Source of the DNA: CAJXQU01 sp965223825
GTDB taxonomy: Bacteria > Pseudomonadota > Gammaproteobacteria > CAJXQU01
Reading direction: 5' to 3'
Assembly (NCBI GenBank): GCA_965223825.1
Contig: OZ245018.1
Coordinates: forward strand, 2,666,001 to 2,730,000
DNA: 64,000 bases
Shown here: positions 9,242-17,578 of the stretch, piece after piece
Layout: each line of letters opens with the position of its first letter
Numbering within the stretch: the first letter of the stretch is position 1
Translations under genes and position numbers: made by a program
The notes under the pieces: model-generated
Told to the model about the DNA's origin: nothing
Database searches by the model: none
What the model saw: the letters and a program-made list of their open reading frames with translations, nothing else

Positions 9242-9718
9242 ATGTGGAAGTTTTCAGTCAATAATCACCTGTTCTGTGTATTTCTGATCGCGCTGGCGAC
9301 GATGCTTAGCGGCTGCGCATTTTCGCCGTTGGCTGATCCGCCACGCTTTAACCTGACGAATATTCAGGTACAACAAATCGGTTTAATTGAACAATCGTTC
9401 TTGTTGACTCTGAAAATCCAGAATCCAAATGATAAGCCATTGAATATTCAGGGAATGAGCTTTGATCTGGATCTAAATGGTGATGCCTTTGCTTCCGGTG
9501 TCAGTAATCAAGCCGTGTATGTTGCTGGCTTTAGTGAAGCGACGGTTGATGTCAATGTGTCCAGCAGTTTGGGCGGTATTATGGATCAATTCCAGAATAT
9601 TCTGCAGAGCAAAAGTTTACGCTATCTTCTGAAAGGCAAAATGAAACTTGAGGGAATTTCATTTACGGTGCCGTTCAAACAGTCCGGCGAGGTAGCGTTA
9701 TTTTCACGGCCGGACTAA
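9242..9718 (+). CDS. LEA type 2 family lipoprotein
   Basis: Small lipoprotein of 158 residues with a signal peptide ending in the lipobox LSGC (Cys near residue 24), so lipidated at the membrane. The mature part is a water-stress/LEA-14-like beta-sandwich: the blocks LTLKIQNPNDKPLNIQG and LEGISFTVPF with a Val/Phe-rich centre are typical. Role unknown; related proteins are stress-linked. A longer frame starts at 9164, but the ATG at 9242 puts the signal peptide at the true N-terminus. A possible -10 (TACAAT) lies just upstream. Confidence 0.78.
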   Translation: MWKFSVNNHLFCVFLIALATMLSGCAFSPLADPPRFNLTNIQVQQIGLIEQSFLLTLKIQNPNDKPLNIQGMSFDLDLNGDAFASGVSNQAVYVAGFSEATVDVNVSSSLGGIMDQFQNILQSKSLRYLLKGKMKLEGISFTVPFKQSGEVALFSRPD

Positions 9719-9749
9719 CTTTCCGTTGAACATTAAACAAGGTAATTGA

Positions 9750-10115
9750 ATGAATATATATGTTGGCAACCTTCCCTACAAAACAGACAACGACTCGTTA
9801 CGTGCAGTATTTGAGCAATATGGCCAGGTAGATTCCGTCGATATTATTGTTGATCGCCGTTCCGGCCGATCGCGTGGTTATGGTTTTGTCACTATGGGTG
9901 ATGATGCCGAAGGTTCACGCGCTGTTGAAGCGTTAAATGGTAGTGAGTTAGATGGCCGAAACTTACGCGTCGATGTGTCAAAACCTAAAGGTGGCGACAA
10001 TGAAAACCGCCCTCGACGCAGTAATAATCGTCCTGTTCAAAACAATGTCCCAAATGGGGCTGCTGAGCAAAAGTCCGGTGGTGTGATCGGATTTATCAAA
10101 AAACTGTTCAGTTAA
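9750..10115 (+). CDS. single-RRM RNA-binding protein
   Basis: A 121-residue protein with one RNA recognition motif (residues 1-80) carrying both RNP signatures: IYVGNL (RNP2) and RGYGFVTM (RNP1). The rest is a basic, Asn/Pro-rich linker and a short hydrophobic tail ending IGFIKKLFS. This resembles the bacterial and cyanobacterial cold-inducible Rbp proteins, which bind RNA in the cytoplasm. An AAGG Shine-Dalgarno precedes the ATG. The target RNAs are unknown. Confidence 0.87.
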   Translation: MNIYVGNLPYKTDNDSLRAVFEQYGQVDSVDIIVDRRSGRSRGYGFVTMGDDAEGSRAVEALNGSELDGRNLRVDVSKPKGGDNENRPRRSNNRPVQNNVPNGAAEQKSGGVIGFIKKLFS

Positions 10116-10278
10116 GTCCTTCGCAAACAGGATCGCTTCCGCAACTTCATTTCACACAATATCAATATGAGGTTGGGGGAGAAAAACCTAAGCGATGCAC
10201 TGCTATCAAAGCAAGATTGCTCATATCAAAATCTGCTCTGGTAGTAGTGCAAAACCTGTCAACACGTTTTCGACAAAC

Positions 10279-11433
10279 CTACTCACTCCGAATTTGATCA
10301 TACGCCCAGTCTAACCACGGCAGTAAGGCGATTAGATCAGCTTGTTCAACAGTACAACCACACCAAATTCGCAAACCCGGTGGCGCGTTCCGATAAGCGT
10401 TAATATCGAAAGCCGCTTCTTCCTCCTCAAGGAGCATAACCATGCGTAAAATTAATTGCGCTTGATCGTTCTCAGTACGAGATGAAAACCACGGATCAGA
10501 AATGCTCAAACAGACAGAGGTGTTTGATCGTAACGCTGCATCTAGCGCTAGAAAATCAATCCAATCTCGGGATGCAACCCAGTCAGCTAAAATCGCATAA
10601 TTAGCTTCTGATCGCGCGATTAAGGATTGCAGTCCACCTTCTTGCTCTGCCCATTTCAGCGCATTCAAAAAATCCTCCACGCATAACATGGACGGCGTAT
10701 TGATCGGGCTATCATGAAACAAGGCTTCATTGATTTCCTGATTCGTTGTGAGGCGAAACAATGTCGGGATTGGCCAATCTGGCACCCACTGTTCGAGTCG
10801 TTCAACGGCACGTGGACTGAGGATGATCATTCCGTGTGCCGCTTCGCCACCGAGCGCTTTTTGCCAAGAAAATGTAGTCACATCCAACTTATCCCACGGC
10901 ATCTGCATAGCAAAAACCGCCGAGGTTGCGTCGCAAATCGTCAAACCTTTTCGATCGGTTTTGATCCAATCTGCATGAGGTACTTTGACCCCAGAACTCG
11001 TTCCGTTCCAAACAAATACTGTATCGCGATCCGTGTCGACTTCCTCCAGATGAGGTAATGTGCCGTAAGCTGCATCATGCACGATCACATCCACCAGCTT
11101 AAGTTGCTCGATCACGTCGACTAACCAGCGATGACCAAAACTTTCCCAACGCAATACATTTAGCGGGCGCGCACCAAGCAAAGTCCAAAGCGCCATTTCC
11201 ATTGCTCCGGTATCAGAACCCGGTACGATCGCAATCCGATAATCCGACGGTAATTCAAGCAAACGACGTGTGCGATCAAGCAACTCAGCAATACGTTCCC
11301 GACCTCTTTTAGATCGATGTGCCCGACCAATAAACGCCGTCGAGAGTGCCGTTGGCTGCCAGCCAAGATGCTTGCGACAAGGACCGGATGAAAATTGTGG
11401 ATTTAATGGTTTGATTGCAGGTTTTTGAATCAC
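10279..11433 (-). CDS. serC: phosphoserine aminotransferase
   Basis: PLP enzyme of 384 residues converting 3-phosphohydroxypyruvate to phosphoserine in serine synthesis. N-terminal FSSGPCRK and the WQKALGGEAAHG block with the PLP lysine match the alphaproteobacterial/Methanosarcina-type SerC subfamily rather than the ~360-residue enterobacterial form. The start is GTG at 11433; the overlapping ATG just upstream runs straight into TGA in another frame. Convergent with the RRM gene across a 163-bp gap in which I see no clear hairpin. Confidence 0.83.
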   Translation of the reverse strand: MIQKPAIKPLNPQFSSGPCRKHLGWQPTALSTAFIGRAHRSKRGRERIAELLDRTRRLLELPSDYRIAIVPGSDTGAMEMALWTLLGARPLNVLRWESFGHRWLVDVIEQLKLVDVIVHDAAYGTLPHLEEVDTDRDTVFVWNGTSSGVKVPHADWIKTDRKGLTICDATSAVFAMQMPWDKLDVTTFSWQKALGGEAAHGMIILSPRAVERLEQWVPDWPIPTLFRLTTNQEINEALFHDSPINTPSMLCVEDFLNALKWAEQEGGLQSLIARSEANYAILADWVASRDWIDFLALDAALRSNTSVCLSISDPWFSSRTENDQAQLILRMVMLLEEEEAAFDINAYRNAPPGLRIWCGCTVEQADLIALLPWLDWAYDQIRSE

Positions 11434-11543
11434 ATATTGCTCACTAATAGTTAACGATCAGAAAATTTGAAACTGATTCTGCAATTGATAATACGGTTTT
11501 ACAAGTCTTCATCTATTGTCCGAATACCCGCTGATTAATTCTG

Positions 11544-11813
11544 TTATTCCGGAAAAACCACTAATGTTGCGTAAAGTGTAAAATGTTCTAGATCACTATT
11601 ATCTTTAGCACTTTTACGCGTTACAGCGGCTTCCAATAAATAAAAACCAGCTTCACTCAATTCGAAATCAATGGCACCTTTCATATCCGTCGTAAGGTGT
11701 ATTGCATTGCGATTATCACGATGATGCGTTCCACTTTTAATTAACGTGACATTGATCGGTTCATTTATTTCAACCCCGTTTAATGTCAAAGAAAATGAAA
11801 CAGGTTCCGCCAC
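11544..11813 (-). CDS. short DUF4198-like protein, possibly a truncated remnant
   Basis: An 89-residue frame with a GTG start and no signal peptide. The pattern VTLIKSGTHHR..., then a TTDMKGAIDFELSEAGFYLLEA block and a final LYATLVVFP resembles the C-terminal beta-sandwich of DUF4198 (NikM-like) periplasmic proteins, which normally carry a signal peptide and about 150 more residues. Upstream in this frame there is a stop within about 30 codons and no recognisable N-terminal half. I read it as a decayed or domain-only remnant; a genuine small cytoplasmic protein is possible. Confidence 0.4.
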   Translation of the reverse strand: MAEPVSFSLTLNGVEINEPINVTLIKSGTHHRDNRNAIHLTTDMKGAIDFELSEAGFYLLEAAVTRKSAKDNSDLEHFTLYATLVVFPE

Positions 11814-11985
11814 AAAGAGAGCATTGGAGTAGGAGACGTTTTCAGCTACCTTTCTTCTGCATACCGGCGAAGTCAGTGTTCTGTGTTAAAGGAAAATTAT
11901 TGGACTAATAAGTGACGGGTTGAAACATTTCCAAAAGAGGTGATGGGGAAATACTAAACCGTGTGTATTCTTGATAGCGCGTTCT

Positions 11986-12969
11986 TTAGCTACCTTTACT
12001 GATAAACGCATCAGCATAAATATTTTTCATCGCCGCACCGGCTAAGAAAAGTTTCTTGCGCAGTGTTGTGACACGATTTTCTGATCCACATAAATAATAT
12101 CGCCACTGTTTAGGATCGTCGAGAAATTCAAGAATGATATTCGTCAGATCACCTTTCTTAGTGATGCTTTTCTCTTCTGAATTTTCATCTAATGACAAGA
12201 CGGGATGATAATAAAAATTTTCGTATTTTTCGCTTAATTCATGTAACTCAGTATGTTTATATAAACCTTGAGTATTTCGTGCCGAATGGAAAAGGTGCAG
12301 TTCACCGCGATGACCTTTATTAAGCGCATCACGAGCAATACCAATTAATGGCGCAAGACCTGTCCCTGCTCCTGCAAGCAGTAACGGATCCATCTGATCA
12401 GACTCTACATAACAGCAATGTCCAACCGGCTCTTGAATTGTGAGCACATCTCCTACTTTCACTTCATCATATAACCAAGCACTGATCTCACCACCTTCAA
12501 CGCGACGCACATGGATTTCCAGATTGTCAGGATCTAACTCCGGTACGCTTGCTAATGAATAAGAACGACCTTCTGTAGCATTTTTCCATAATGTTAAATA
12601 CTGACCCGGAATATATTGATATTTTTCCGGTTTTTTTAATGTGATTTGCACGACTTTTTCCGTCAGCTTTTCATGTCCGATCACAACAGTATTCACCCTA
12701 ACAGAACTTGCATCGGCTAAAGCAATATCGAGATCGTTTTCAGGTTGACACTGGCATGCTAAAAAATACCCTTGTGCTTTGAGTGATGCTTTTATACCTA
12801 CTTGTGCTTTATCTGGTACCAAACCTTGCGTCGATTTCATCAGACAGGTCTGACACGCACCAGTACGACAAGAATACGGTACGGTCTGACCCTCTGACAA
12901 AAGTAGATCGAGCACACTACTGCCCTCTTGCAACTCCCACGCCTGATCGGAAAAGCGAATCGTCGCCAT
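11986..12969 (-). CDS. ferredoxin-fused NAD(P)H oxidoreductase (reductase partner of the truncated haemoglobin)
   Basis: A 327-residue flavoprotein. The N-terminal plant-type [2Fe-2S] ferredoxin (about 1-90) has YSCRTGACQTC with a further Cys in LACQC. It is followed by an FAD-binding barrel with GRSYSLAS (about 195) and an NAD-binding fold with LAGAGTGLAPL. This is the layout of phenol hydroxylase or methane monooxygenase reductases. No oxygenase lies nearby. The ATG overlaps the stop of the truncated haemoglobin gene by one base (TAATG), so the likely partner is that haemoglobin, making a two-protein nitric oxide dioxygenase (inference). Confidence 0.83.
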   Translation of the reverse strand: MATIRFSDQAWELQEGSSVLDLLLSEGQTVPYSCRTGACQTCLMKSTQGLVPDKAQVGIKASLKAQGYFLACQCQPENDLDIALADASSVRVNTVVIGHEKLTEKVVQITLKKPEKYQYIPGQYLTLWKNATEGRSYSLASVPELDPDNLEIHVRRVEGGEISAWLYDEVKVGDVLTIQEPVGHCCYVESDQMDPLLLAGAGTGLAPLIGIARDALNKGHRGELHLFHSARNTQGLYKHTELHELSEKYENFYYHPVLSLDENSEEKSITKKGDLTNIILEFLDDPKQWRYYLCGSENRVTTLRKKLFLAGAAMKNIYADAFISKGS

Positions 12970-13334
12970 TAACGATTCAACACATCATCACGCACAGAGT
13001 TCGCGATTCCGGCGATTTCTTGAATATCCGAATCCGCGACACCAAGCTCTTGTAATGTGGCACCGAGATTTTCGATCACCGCATCCACATGCACATCGCT
13101 TAACCCTTTCATACCCTTGTGCGCTTCTCGCATATCCACACCGGTATACGCATTCGGGCCACCAAACACCATCGTTAAAAAACTCTTTTGTTTAGCCGCC
13201 TGACGCTCCATATCCACGTCATCAAAATACGCACTGATGCGATCGTCCATCAAGACTTTTCGGTAAAAAATATCCACCGCAGCATCAACAGCACCTTCGC
13301 CACCAATTCTTTCGTATAAACTTTTTTCAGCCAT
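12969..13334 (-). CDS. glbN: group 1 truncated haemoglobin
   Basis: A 121-residue trHbN-type globin. It starts SLYERIGGEGAV and has the B-helix FYRKV, MVFGGPNAYTG and a proximal histidine in the VHVDAVIENL helix. Group 1 truncated haemoglobins often dioxygenate nitric oxide to nitrate with an electron-donating reductase. A strong AAGGAG site precedes the ATG. The ferredoxin-reductase gene begins on its stop codon. Haem c genes lie upstream in the same operon, consistent with nitrogen-oxide chemistry. Confidence 0.92.
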   Translation of the reverse strand: MAEKSLYERIGGEGAVDAAVDIFYRKVLMDDRISAYFDDVDMERQAAKQKSFLTMVFGGPNAYTGVDMREAHKGMKGLSDVHVDAVIENLGATLQELGVADSDIQEIAGIANSVRDDVLNR

Positions 13335-13394
13335 TTAATTACTCCTTATAGAAGGTGATCACTTAAAAAACGGATGAGTTTCACACTCAACTAA

Positions 13395-13979
13395 TCAACC
13401 ACCGACCGGTACACGAATCACAACACCGCCCATTACATCACCAATTTTAAAATCCGTTTTTGGTGAATCTTTGTGCTCGTTGTGGCAACTTACACAAACA
13501 GGTGCGACAGCCATATCTGGATAAAATGCGGTGAAATAATTTACGCCCCCCAATTCCTCTTCACCGTAAAAGTTTTCACCCGGATTACTTGCGATAAATT
13601 CCAAACCTTCTTTTTCAAGATCAGTCACGGGTGCATTTTGTTTATTAATCGGCCACAGCGATTGTAATGAGTAGCTGAATTCATCGGTTTTCTCAGCCAC
13701 CATTTCTGCGCCGAAACGGAACATTTGCGCTGGTAAAACCAAGGCTTTTTCATCATCGAAATGTTCACTGGCTTTGATCACTTTGTCTTTTTTCACGAGA
13801 CGATTAACAATCTTTCGCGTGTAGACAGTCCGATCAGAACTCATCACAAGATGTAACCAATCAGTAAGTTGTTTTGGCGTGAATGTCGGTTTATCCGACA
13901 CATCAGATTGCGCTAGCATTGGAATACTGACAGCACCGACCATCGCTGTCGCGGCAATTGCGTATTTTAGTTTTTTCAT
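13395..13979 (-). CDS. Tll0287-like (DUF3365) mono-haem c protein
   Basis: Periplasmic protein of 194 residues with a cleavable signal peptide (about 1-24) and one haem c motif CVSCH near the C-terminus. A Tll0287/DUF3365-like domain covers most of the mature part. That fold is used as a haem-based redox or gas sensor module in other proteins; here it stands alone. Three starts are clustered. I chose the second ATG of ATGATG, 6 nt after an AAGGAG site; the GTG at 13994 lies within that site. Fourth last in position order, third in the redox operon, 54 bp after the multihaem cytochrome gene. Confidence 0.82.
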   Translation of the reverse strand: MKKLKYAIAATAMVGAVSIPMLAQSDVSDKPTFTPKQLTDWLHLVMSSDRTVYTRKIVNRLVKKDKVIKASEHFDDEKALVLPAQMFRFGAEMVAEKTDEFSYSLQSLWPINKQNAPVTDLEKEGLEFIASNPGENFYGEEELGGVNYFTAFYPDMAVAPVCVSCHNEHKDSPKTDFKIGDVMGGVVIRVPVGG

Positions 13980-14033
13980 CATATTCTCCTTCACTTCTTC
14001 GTTATATTCGATTGCTTTTACGCAACCTTTGGG

Positions 14034-15431
14034 TCATTTACCTTTACTCTCTTTGGGTGCTTTTAATCGATCTTCTGCCAGATCAAGACTCTCTATATGT
14101 CGTGCAGGCAATCCATTAAAATTCTTTTTCACCAACTCAGGATCAGCTAACGCATCAATCGCAAACCCTAAGCCGTGACATTGCATACAAACCGGTCGAA
14201 TCATTTTTTCATTCGGTCGTAAGTTATTGCTTTGATCGTGATCCACTAAAACTTGAATCACTTCACCGTAAAAATATTCTTTCTCTATTTTCGGCATGTG
14301 ACAGGTCGCACACGTGACACCACTGCCAGTTGGTAATTCACCGGATATTTCCTTTTCGTATAAGGCAAAATGTGGCGATTGCTCATACGCTTTTGAGTGA
14401 TCATCATCGTGACATTGCAAACAGCTTTTGATTGCGGCGGTCTCAATATCAAATTCGTGCGCGGCGTGGCAGGTGTTACACGTCAACTCCGTACCGTGTG
14501 CTTTAGATTTCATTGGAATTAACGCATGTTCAGGTGACATCGGTGAAAGTGTCATATCGAGTTTTTCAGAATTAAGTCGCATGCCGTGCTTGCCTTGTAC
14601 AAACCCAGCGAGCTGACTTTCGTGACAGGTTTTACAAACTAGCTGATGAGGTTTTTCGTTCCATGCACTGGTTTCTGCATCGACATGACAGGCGCTACAA
14701 TTCACACCCTGTTTTGCATGCGCGGTGGTTAACCACTGATTTTTAATCTCGTCCGTTACTGTTATGTGATTAGGTGCATCTGGCTCAACAACTGTCTTAA
14801 GCGGATAGCGATCCAACGGATATTGGCCTAACATTTCTGCGACCTCAGCGAGGTTTGGTTTTAGATCAACAATAGCGTTTTCAAGGTTGTCCGCTTCGTG
14901 TAAATGCTTCGCGAGAAAGTCTTCATATAAAGCACGATTGTCATGATAATTATGACAACCGGCTGAGGCGCAGGTGTCAAACTCCATGCCCTCATGGCTT
15001 GGCCGATCATCGGCCACATCCTCATGGCACTTGTAGCAATAATCTATCGGTAGCGTTACTCCCATCGGTCCTGTAACTTCTGGACGATGCTCGGTGTGAC
15101 AGGTGACGCAAACGCGCGCATCTAATTCCGCAACGCGATCTGCATTTCTTGGATCGGTAAATTTTTTCTTGGGATGATCGTCTTTCGCTTCTTTTAATTG
15201 CTCACCATGACAATTCATACAAGATTTTTGTAACGTTTTTTGATCAGTAAAACTTTCGCCGTGACAGGTATTACACGACATCTCGATCTGATGATGACCA
15301 TGACTCGTTTCACCAGGCAAAAACACGCGCTTGTCCTCGGATGACAATAATTTGTAAGCAAAAAATGCGCTTAAACCAATTGTTACGATTAACCAGATCA
15401 ACCACAGTAAGTGATTCCTCGACAATGCCAT
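14034..15431 (-). CDS. membrane-anchored multihaem cytochrome c (10 CXXCH plus 1 CX4CH)
   Basis: A 465-residue periplasmic cytochrome with an N-terminal uncleaved helix (about 8-28). I count ten CXXCH motifs (CNTCH, CMNCH, CVTCH, CYKCH, CSACH, CKTCH, CNTCH, CLQCH, CATCH, CMQCH) and one CX4CH (CASAGCH), so up to eleven haems. The second half (CNTCHAAHEF, CLQCHDDDHSKAYEQSPH, GVTCATCHMP) resembles the octahaem hydroxylamine oxidoreductase / nitrite reductase superfamily. Direct role unknown: terminal N-oxide reductase or electron conduit. It starts 30 bp after the flavoprotein-membrane gene. Confidence 0.85.
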   Translation of the reverse strand: MALSRNHLLWLIWLIVTIGLSAFFAYKLLSSEDKRVFLPGETSHGHHQIEMSCNTCHGESFTDQKTLQKSCMNCHGEQLKEAKDDHPKKKFTDPRNADRVAELDARVCVTCHTEHRPEVTGPMGVTLPIDYCYKCHEDVADDRPSHEGMEFDTCASAGCHNYHDNRALYEDFLAKHLHEADNLENAIVDLKPNLAEVAEMLGQYPLDRYPLKTVVEPDAPNHITVTDEIKNQWLTTAHAKQGVNCSACHVDAETSAWNEKPHQLVCKTCHESQLAGFVQGKHGMRLNSEKLDMTLSPMSPEHALIPMKSKAHGTELTCNTCHAAHEFDIETAAIKSCLQCHDDDHSKAYEQSPHFALYEKEISGELPTGSGVTCATCHMPKIEKEYFYGEVIQVLVDHDQSNNLRPNEKMIRPVCMQCHGLGFAIDALADPELVKKNFNGLPARHIESLDLAEDRLKAPKESKGK

Positions 15432-15461
15432 GCGTGTTTATCCGTCCTTAGCCACTCGCGC

Positions 15462-17438
15462 TTAGTAGTAATAACTTTTTAAAATGTGAAACCCCAACAG
15501 TGCTGGTAATGGCCAGAACAGCAGAATATGTGTCCAAATAAACCGGCTTCTTAACACTTTCGCTTGTAGTGGGCGAAGTTTGTGTTGCATCGCGATCACA
15601 CCACCAATTAGTGCTCCGGATAACAACATGCCGGTGTAAGTGAACATCAACCAAAAATTCATATTGCTACCGAGCCGAAACCCGGTGTGCGCGAGTAAAC
15701 CGAAAACGATCAGTGCGCCGACGATCACATGCACTACTCGCCAGCCCGTAAATTTTCCGAAACTCACCCAGTTAACCCGTTTTCGTAAGGACAACACTGC
15801 CGCCAGAACCGAAAGTCCGAGCAGGGTGAAACCGCTGATCTGTTTAATAAAGGTGTCGGTCCACAACAGGTTCCATTCCAATGCGAGTTGCACGGTGTCC
15901 GGTAATGGAATGCGCGGGCTGAGAAAGGTAAGCAGCGAGAGCAGGAGCGCGATCATTGAACCAATGAGTAATGGTTTGAAGCCCCGTTCGGGTTTCACAG
16001 GCGAGCGATCGCCTGCTAATTCCATAAGCATTGGCCGACAGGTTCCGCATACCGTTGATGCGCCTGTTTGACCAGCGATCGCTTCGGCTGAAATACAACC
16101 ACCGCTGATCGCGCTGCGGATCTCTCCGCACGTCACACCAGTGCAATTACACACGACGGCTTGTGGCGGCCAAAAGTTCACGGACAGCGCTTCTTCATTC
16201 CAAATTCGGCCAGTCCGTTTAAACCGTTGGATCTGCCACGGCCAGAGTCGACGTCCGCCCGTTACCGCTTCTTGAATTCGACTAAGCTCATCCCACTCAC
16301 CGATCGAAACAACACCTAGAATTCTGCCACGTGAAATATTTAAACGACGATACGATTGGCCTTCAGTGAATTGGTAGCGCTTATAAGGACGACTGCATTC
16401 ATCAACATCGCCGAGACTGTAAACTGCACAATCCAGTACTTTGAGTCGACTGGCTGAGAGCGAATCAACATATTGTGCACTTTTCCCCGCGATATTACTG
16501 GCGACGACGGAAGCTTGCTCATACCCTGGTGCGACGGTGCCGTAAGTCCGTTGATTAAATTCAACACATTCACCGACAGCATAAACACTCCGCTTGGATG
16601 TACGCATGCGTTCATCAACCTTAATTCCGCGACCGATTGCGATACCGGATGCACGAGCTAGATCAACATTTGGAATAATGCCGGTTGCAACGATCAATGT
16701 GTCGCACTCAAGTCTACGACCGCTACGTAATGTCAGTGACTCTACGCGTGATTCACCGTTTATGTTTTGCACACTGTCGCGTAGCAAAACTTCAATACCT
16801 TGCGACATGACGTGCTCGCGTAGGATTTCCGCTGCCGGATCATCTAAATGACGAAACATGAGATGCATGTTGTGTTCGATCAACGTCACACGCGTATTAA
16901 ACATGCGCATTGCGCGCGCTGTTTCCAACCCTAATAAACCACCACCAAGAATCACCACATGGCGTGATCGCACTTGTCGTGCTTTTAGAGTCTGCACATC
17001 GCGCATATTTCGGAAAGAATAAACTCCGCGCATATCCACACCGTTGATCGTCGGAATACGCGCACGTGCACCGGTCGCCAGAATTAGCGAAGAATAAACT
17101 TGGTTACGGCCAAAATTGTCTTTGATCAAACGCAGGCCGGGGTTAATCTCGGTTACTTGAGTGTTGAAACGTGTTTCTACCTGTTCGAGCTGTTCAATCG
17201 TCGGCAACGTTGACACATCACTTTCTTTTACTTGCCCAGCCAAGAGTGACGACAACTTAACGCGGTTGTAAGGATTCCATGGTTCTTCACCGTATAAAAC
17301 AATTCCGCGCTCTGGTGCTTGCCTAACGAGTTCCTGACATACGCGCACACCGACTGGGCCTGTCCCGACAACGACAATCGGATGTTGATCACTACGAGTG
17401 AACATACTGGCCTGCCCTTCTTTCAAAACAGCGCTCAT
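15462..17438 (-). CDS. NasC/NirB-like FAD-[2Fe-2S] reductase fused to a di-haem b membrane domain
   Basis: A 658-residue fusion. Residues ~20-400 are a pyridine-nucleotide/FAD oxidoreductase like the N-terminus of NirB or NasC (FAD site VVVGTGPVGVRVC, NAD site VILGGGLLGLETA, IVATGIIPNVDL). Residues ~435-485 are a BFD-like [2Fe-2S] domain with CNC and CGTC cysteines. Residues ~490-655 form about five membrane helices with two HX13H pairs (in WRVVH...AHTGF and WTHILL...FHILK), the ligand pattern of ferric-reductase/NOX-type di-haem b domains. No siroheme domain is present, so it is not itself a nitrite reductase. Likely passes NADH electrons into the membrane. First gene of the redox operon. 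Confidence 0.85.
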   Translation of the reverse strand: MSAVLKEGQASMFTRSDQHPIVVVGTGPVGVRVCQELVRQAPERGIVLYGEEPWNPYNRVKLSSLLAGQVKESDVSTLPTIEQLEQVETRFNTQVTEINPGLRLIKDNFGRNQVYSSLILATGARARIPTINGVDMRGVYSFRNMRDVQTLKARQVRSRHVVILGGGLLGLETARAMRMFNTRVTLIEHNMHLMFRHLDDPAAEILREHVMSQGIEVLLRDSVQNINGESRVESLTLRSGRRLECDTLIVATGIIPNVDLARASGIAIGRGIKVDERMRTSKRSVYAVGECVEFNQRTYGTVAPGYEQASVVASNIAGKSAQYVDSLSASRLKVLDCAVYSLGDVDECSRPYKRYQFTEGQSYRRLNISRGRILGVVSIGEWDELSRIQEAVTGGRRLWPWQIQRFKRTGRIWNEEALSVNFWPPQAVVCNCTGVTCGEIRSAISGGCISAEAIAGQTGASTVCGTCRPMLMELAGDRSPVKPERGFKPLLIGSMIALLLSLLTFLSPRIPLPDTVQLALEWNLLWTDTFIKQISGFTLLGLSVLAAVLSLRKRVNWVSFGKFTGWRVVHVIVGALIVFGLLAHTGFRLGSNMNFWLMFTYTGMLLSGALIGGVIAMQHKLRPLQAKVLRSRFIWTHILLFWPLPALLGFHILKSYYY

Positions 17439-17448
17439 GTCTTTTGTT

Positions 17449-17453
17449 TCCTC
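17449..17453 (-). promoter_or_regulatory. ribosome binding site directly after the leader terminator
   Basis: GAGGA lies 10 nt before the ATG at 17438 and touches the U-tract of the leader terminator. No space remains for a promoter between terminator and gene, so any message must read through the hairpin. Confidence 0.75.
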
Positions 17454-17508
17454 AAAAAAAAAGGCATCTACCCGAAATCAATCCTTATGATTACGGATAG
17501 ACGCCTTT
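17454..17508 (-). terminator. leader intrinsic terminator (attenuator) before the redox operon
   Basis: On the minus strand a 14-bp stem pairs AAAGGCGTCTATCC (17508-17495) with GGGTAGATGCCTTT (17473-17460), with two G-U pairs. An inner 5-bp stem AATCA/TGATT lies inside the loop, and about nine U residues follow (17462-17454). It lies in the 5' leader, ending 15 nt before the start codon, not behind a gene, so it is read as a regulated attenuator. Confidence 0.82.
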
Positions 17509-17513
17509 GTCTA
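17498..17513 (-). promoter_or_regulatory. ANTAR-like hexaloop hairpin, mutually exclusive with the terminator
   Basis: Minus-strand TAGAC-AAAGGC-GTCTA forms a 5-bp stem (plus a G-U pair) with a six-base loop having A at position 1 and G at position 4, the two positions conserved in RNA hairpins bound by ANTAR antiterminators such as NasR and EutV. The loop and 3' arm are the same bases that build the 5' arm of the terminator, so the two structures cannot coexist. A second upstream hexaloop (TTAG-CTAGCT-CTAA, about 17532-17545) has G4 but not A1, so the classical pair is incomplete. Confidence 0.5.
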
Positions 17514-17578
17514 CGACTCTTAAAATTGCATTAGAGCTAGCTAACTTGTCGCCTGCATTTGCTTCTACTGAGTGTCAT

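Noticed and set aside
15448..15654. Minus-strand frame at the end of the flavo-haem gene
   Set aside because: Out-of-frame shadow of the membrane domain of the gene at 15462-17438.
15462..17438. Calling the flavoprotein a nitrite reductase (NirB)
   Set aside because: No siroheme/[4Fe-4S] domain is present; the C-terminal half is membrane helices, so only the electron-input half resembles NirB or NasC.
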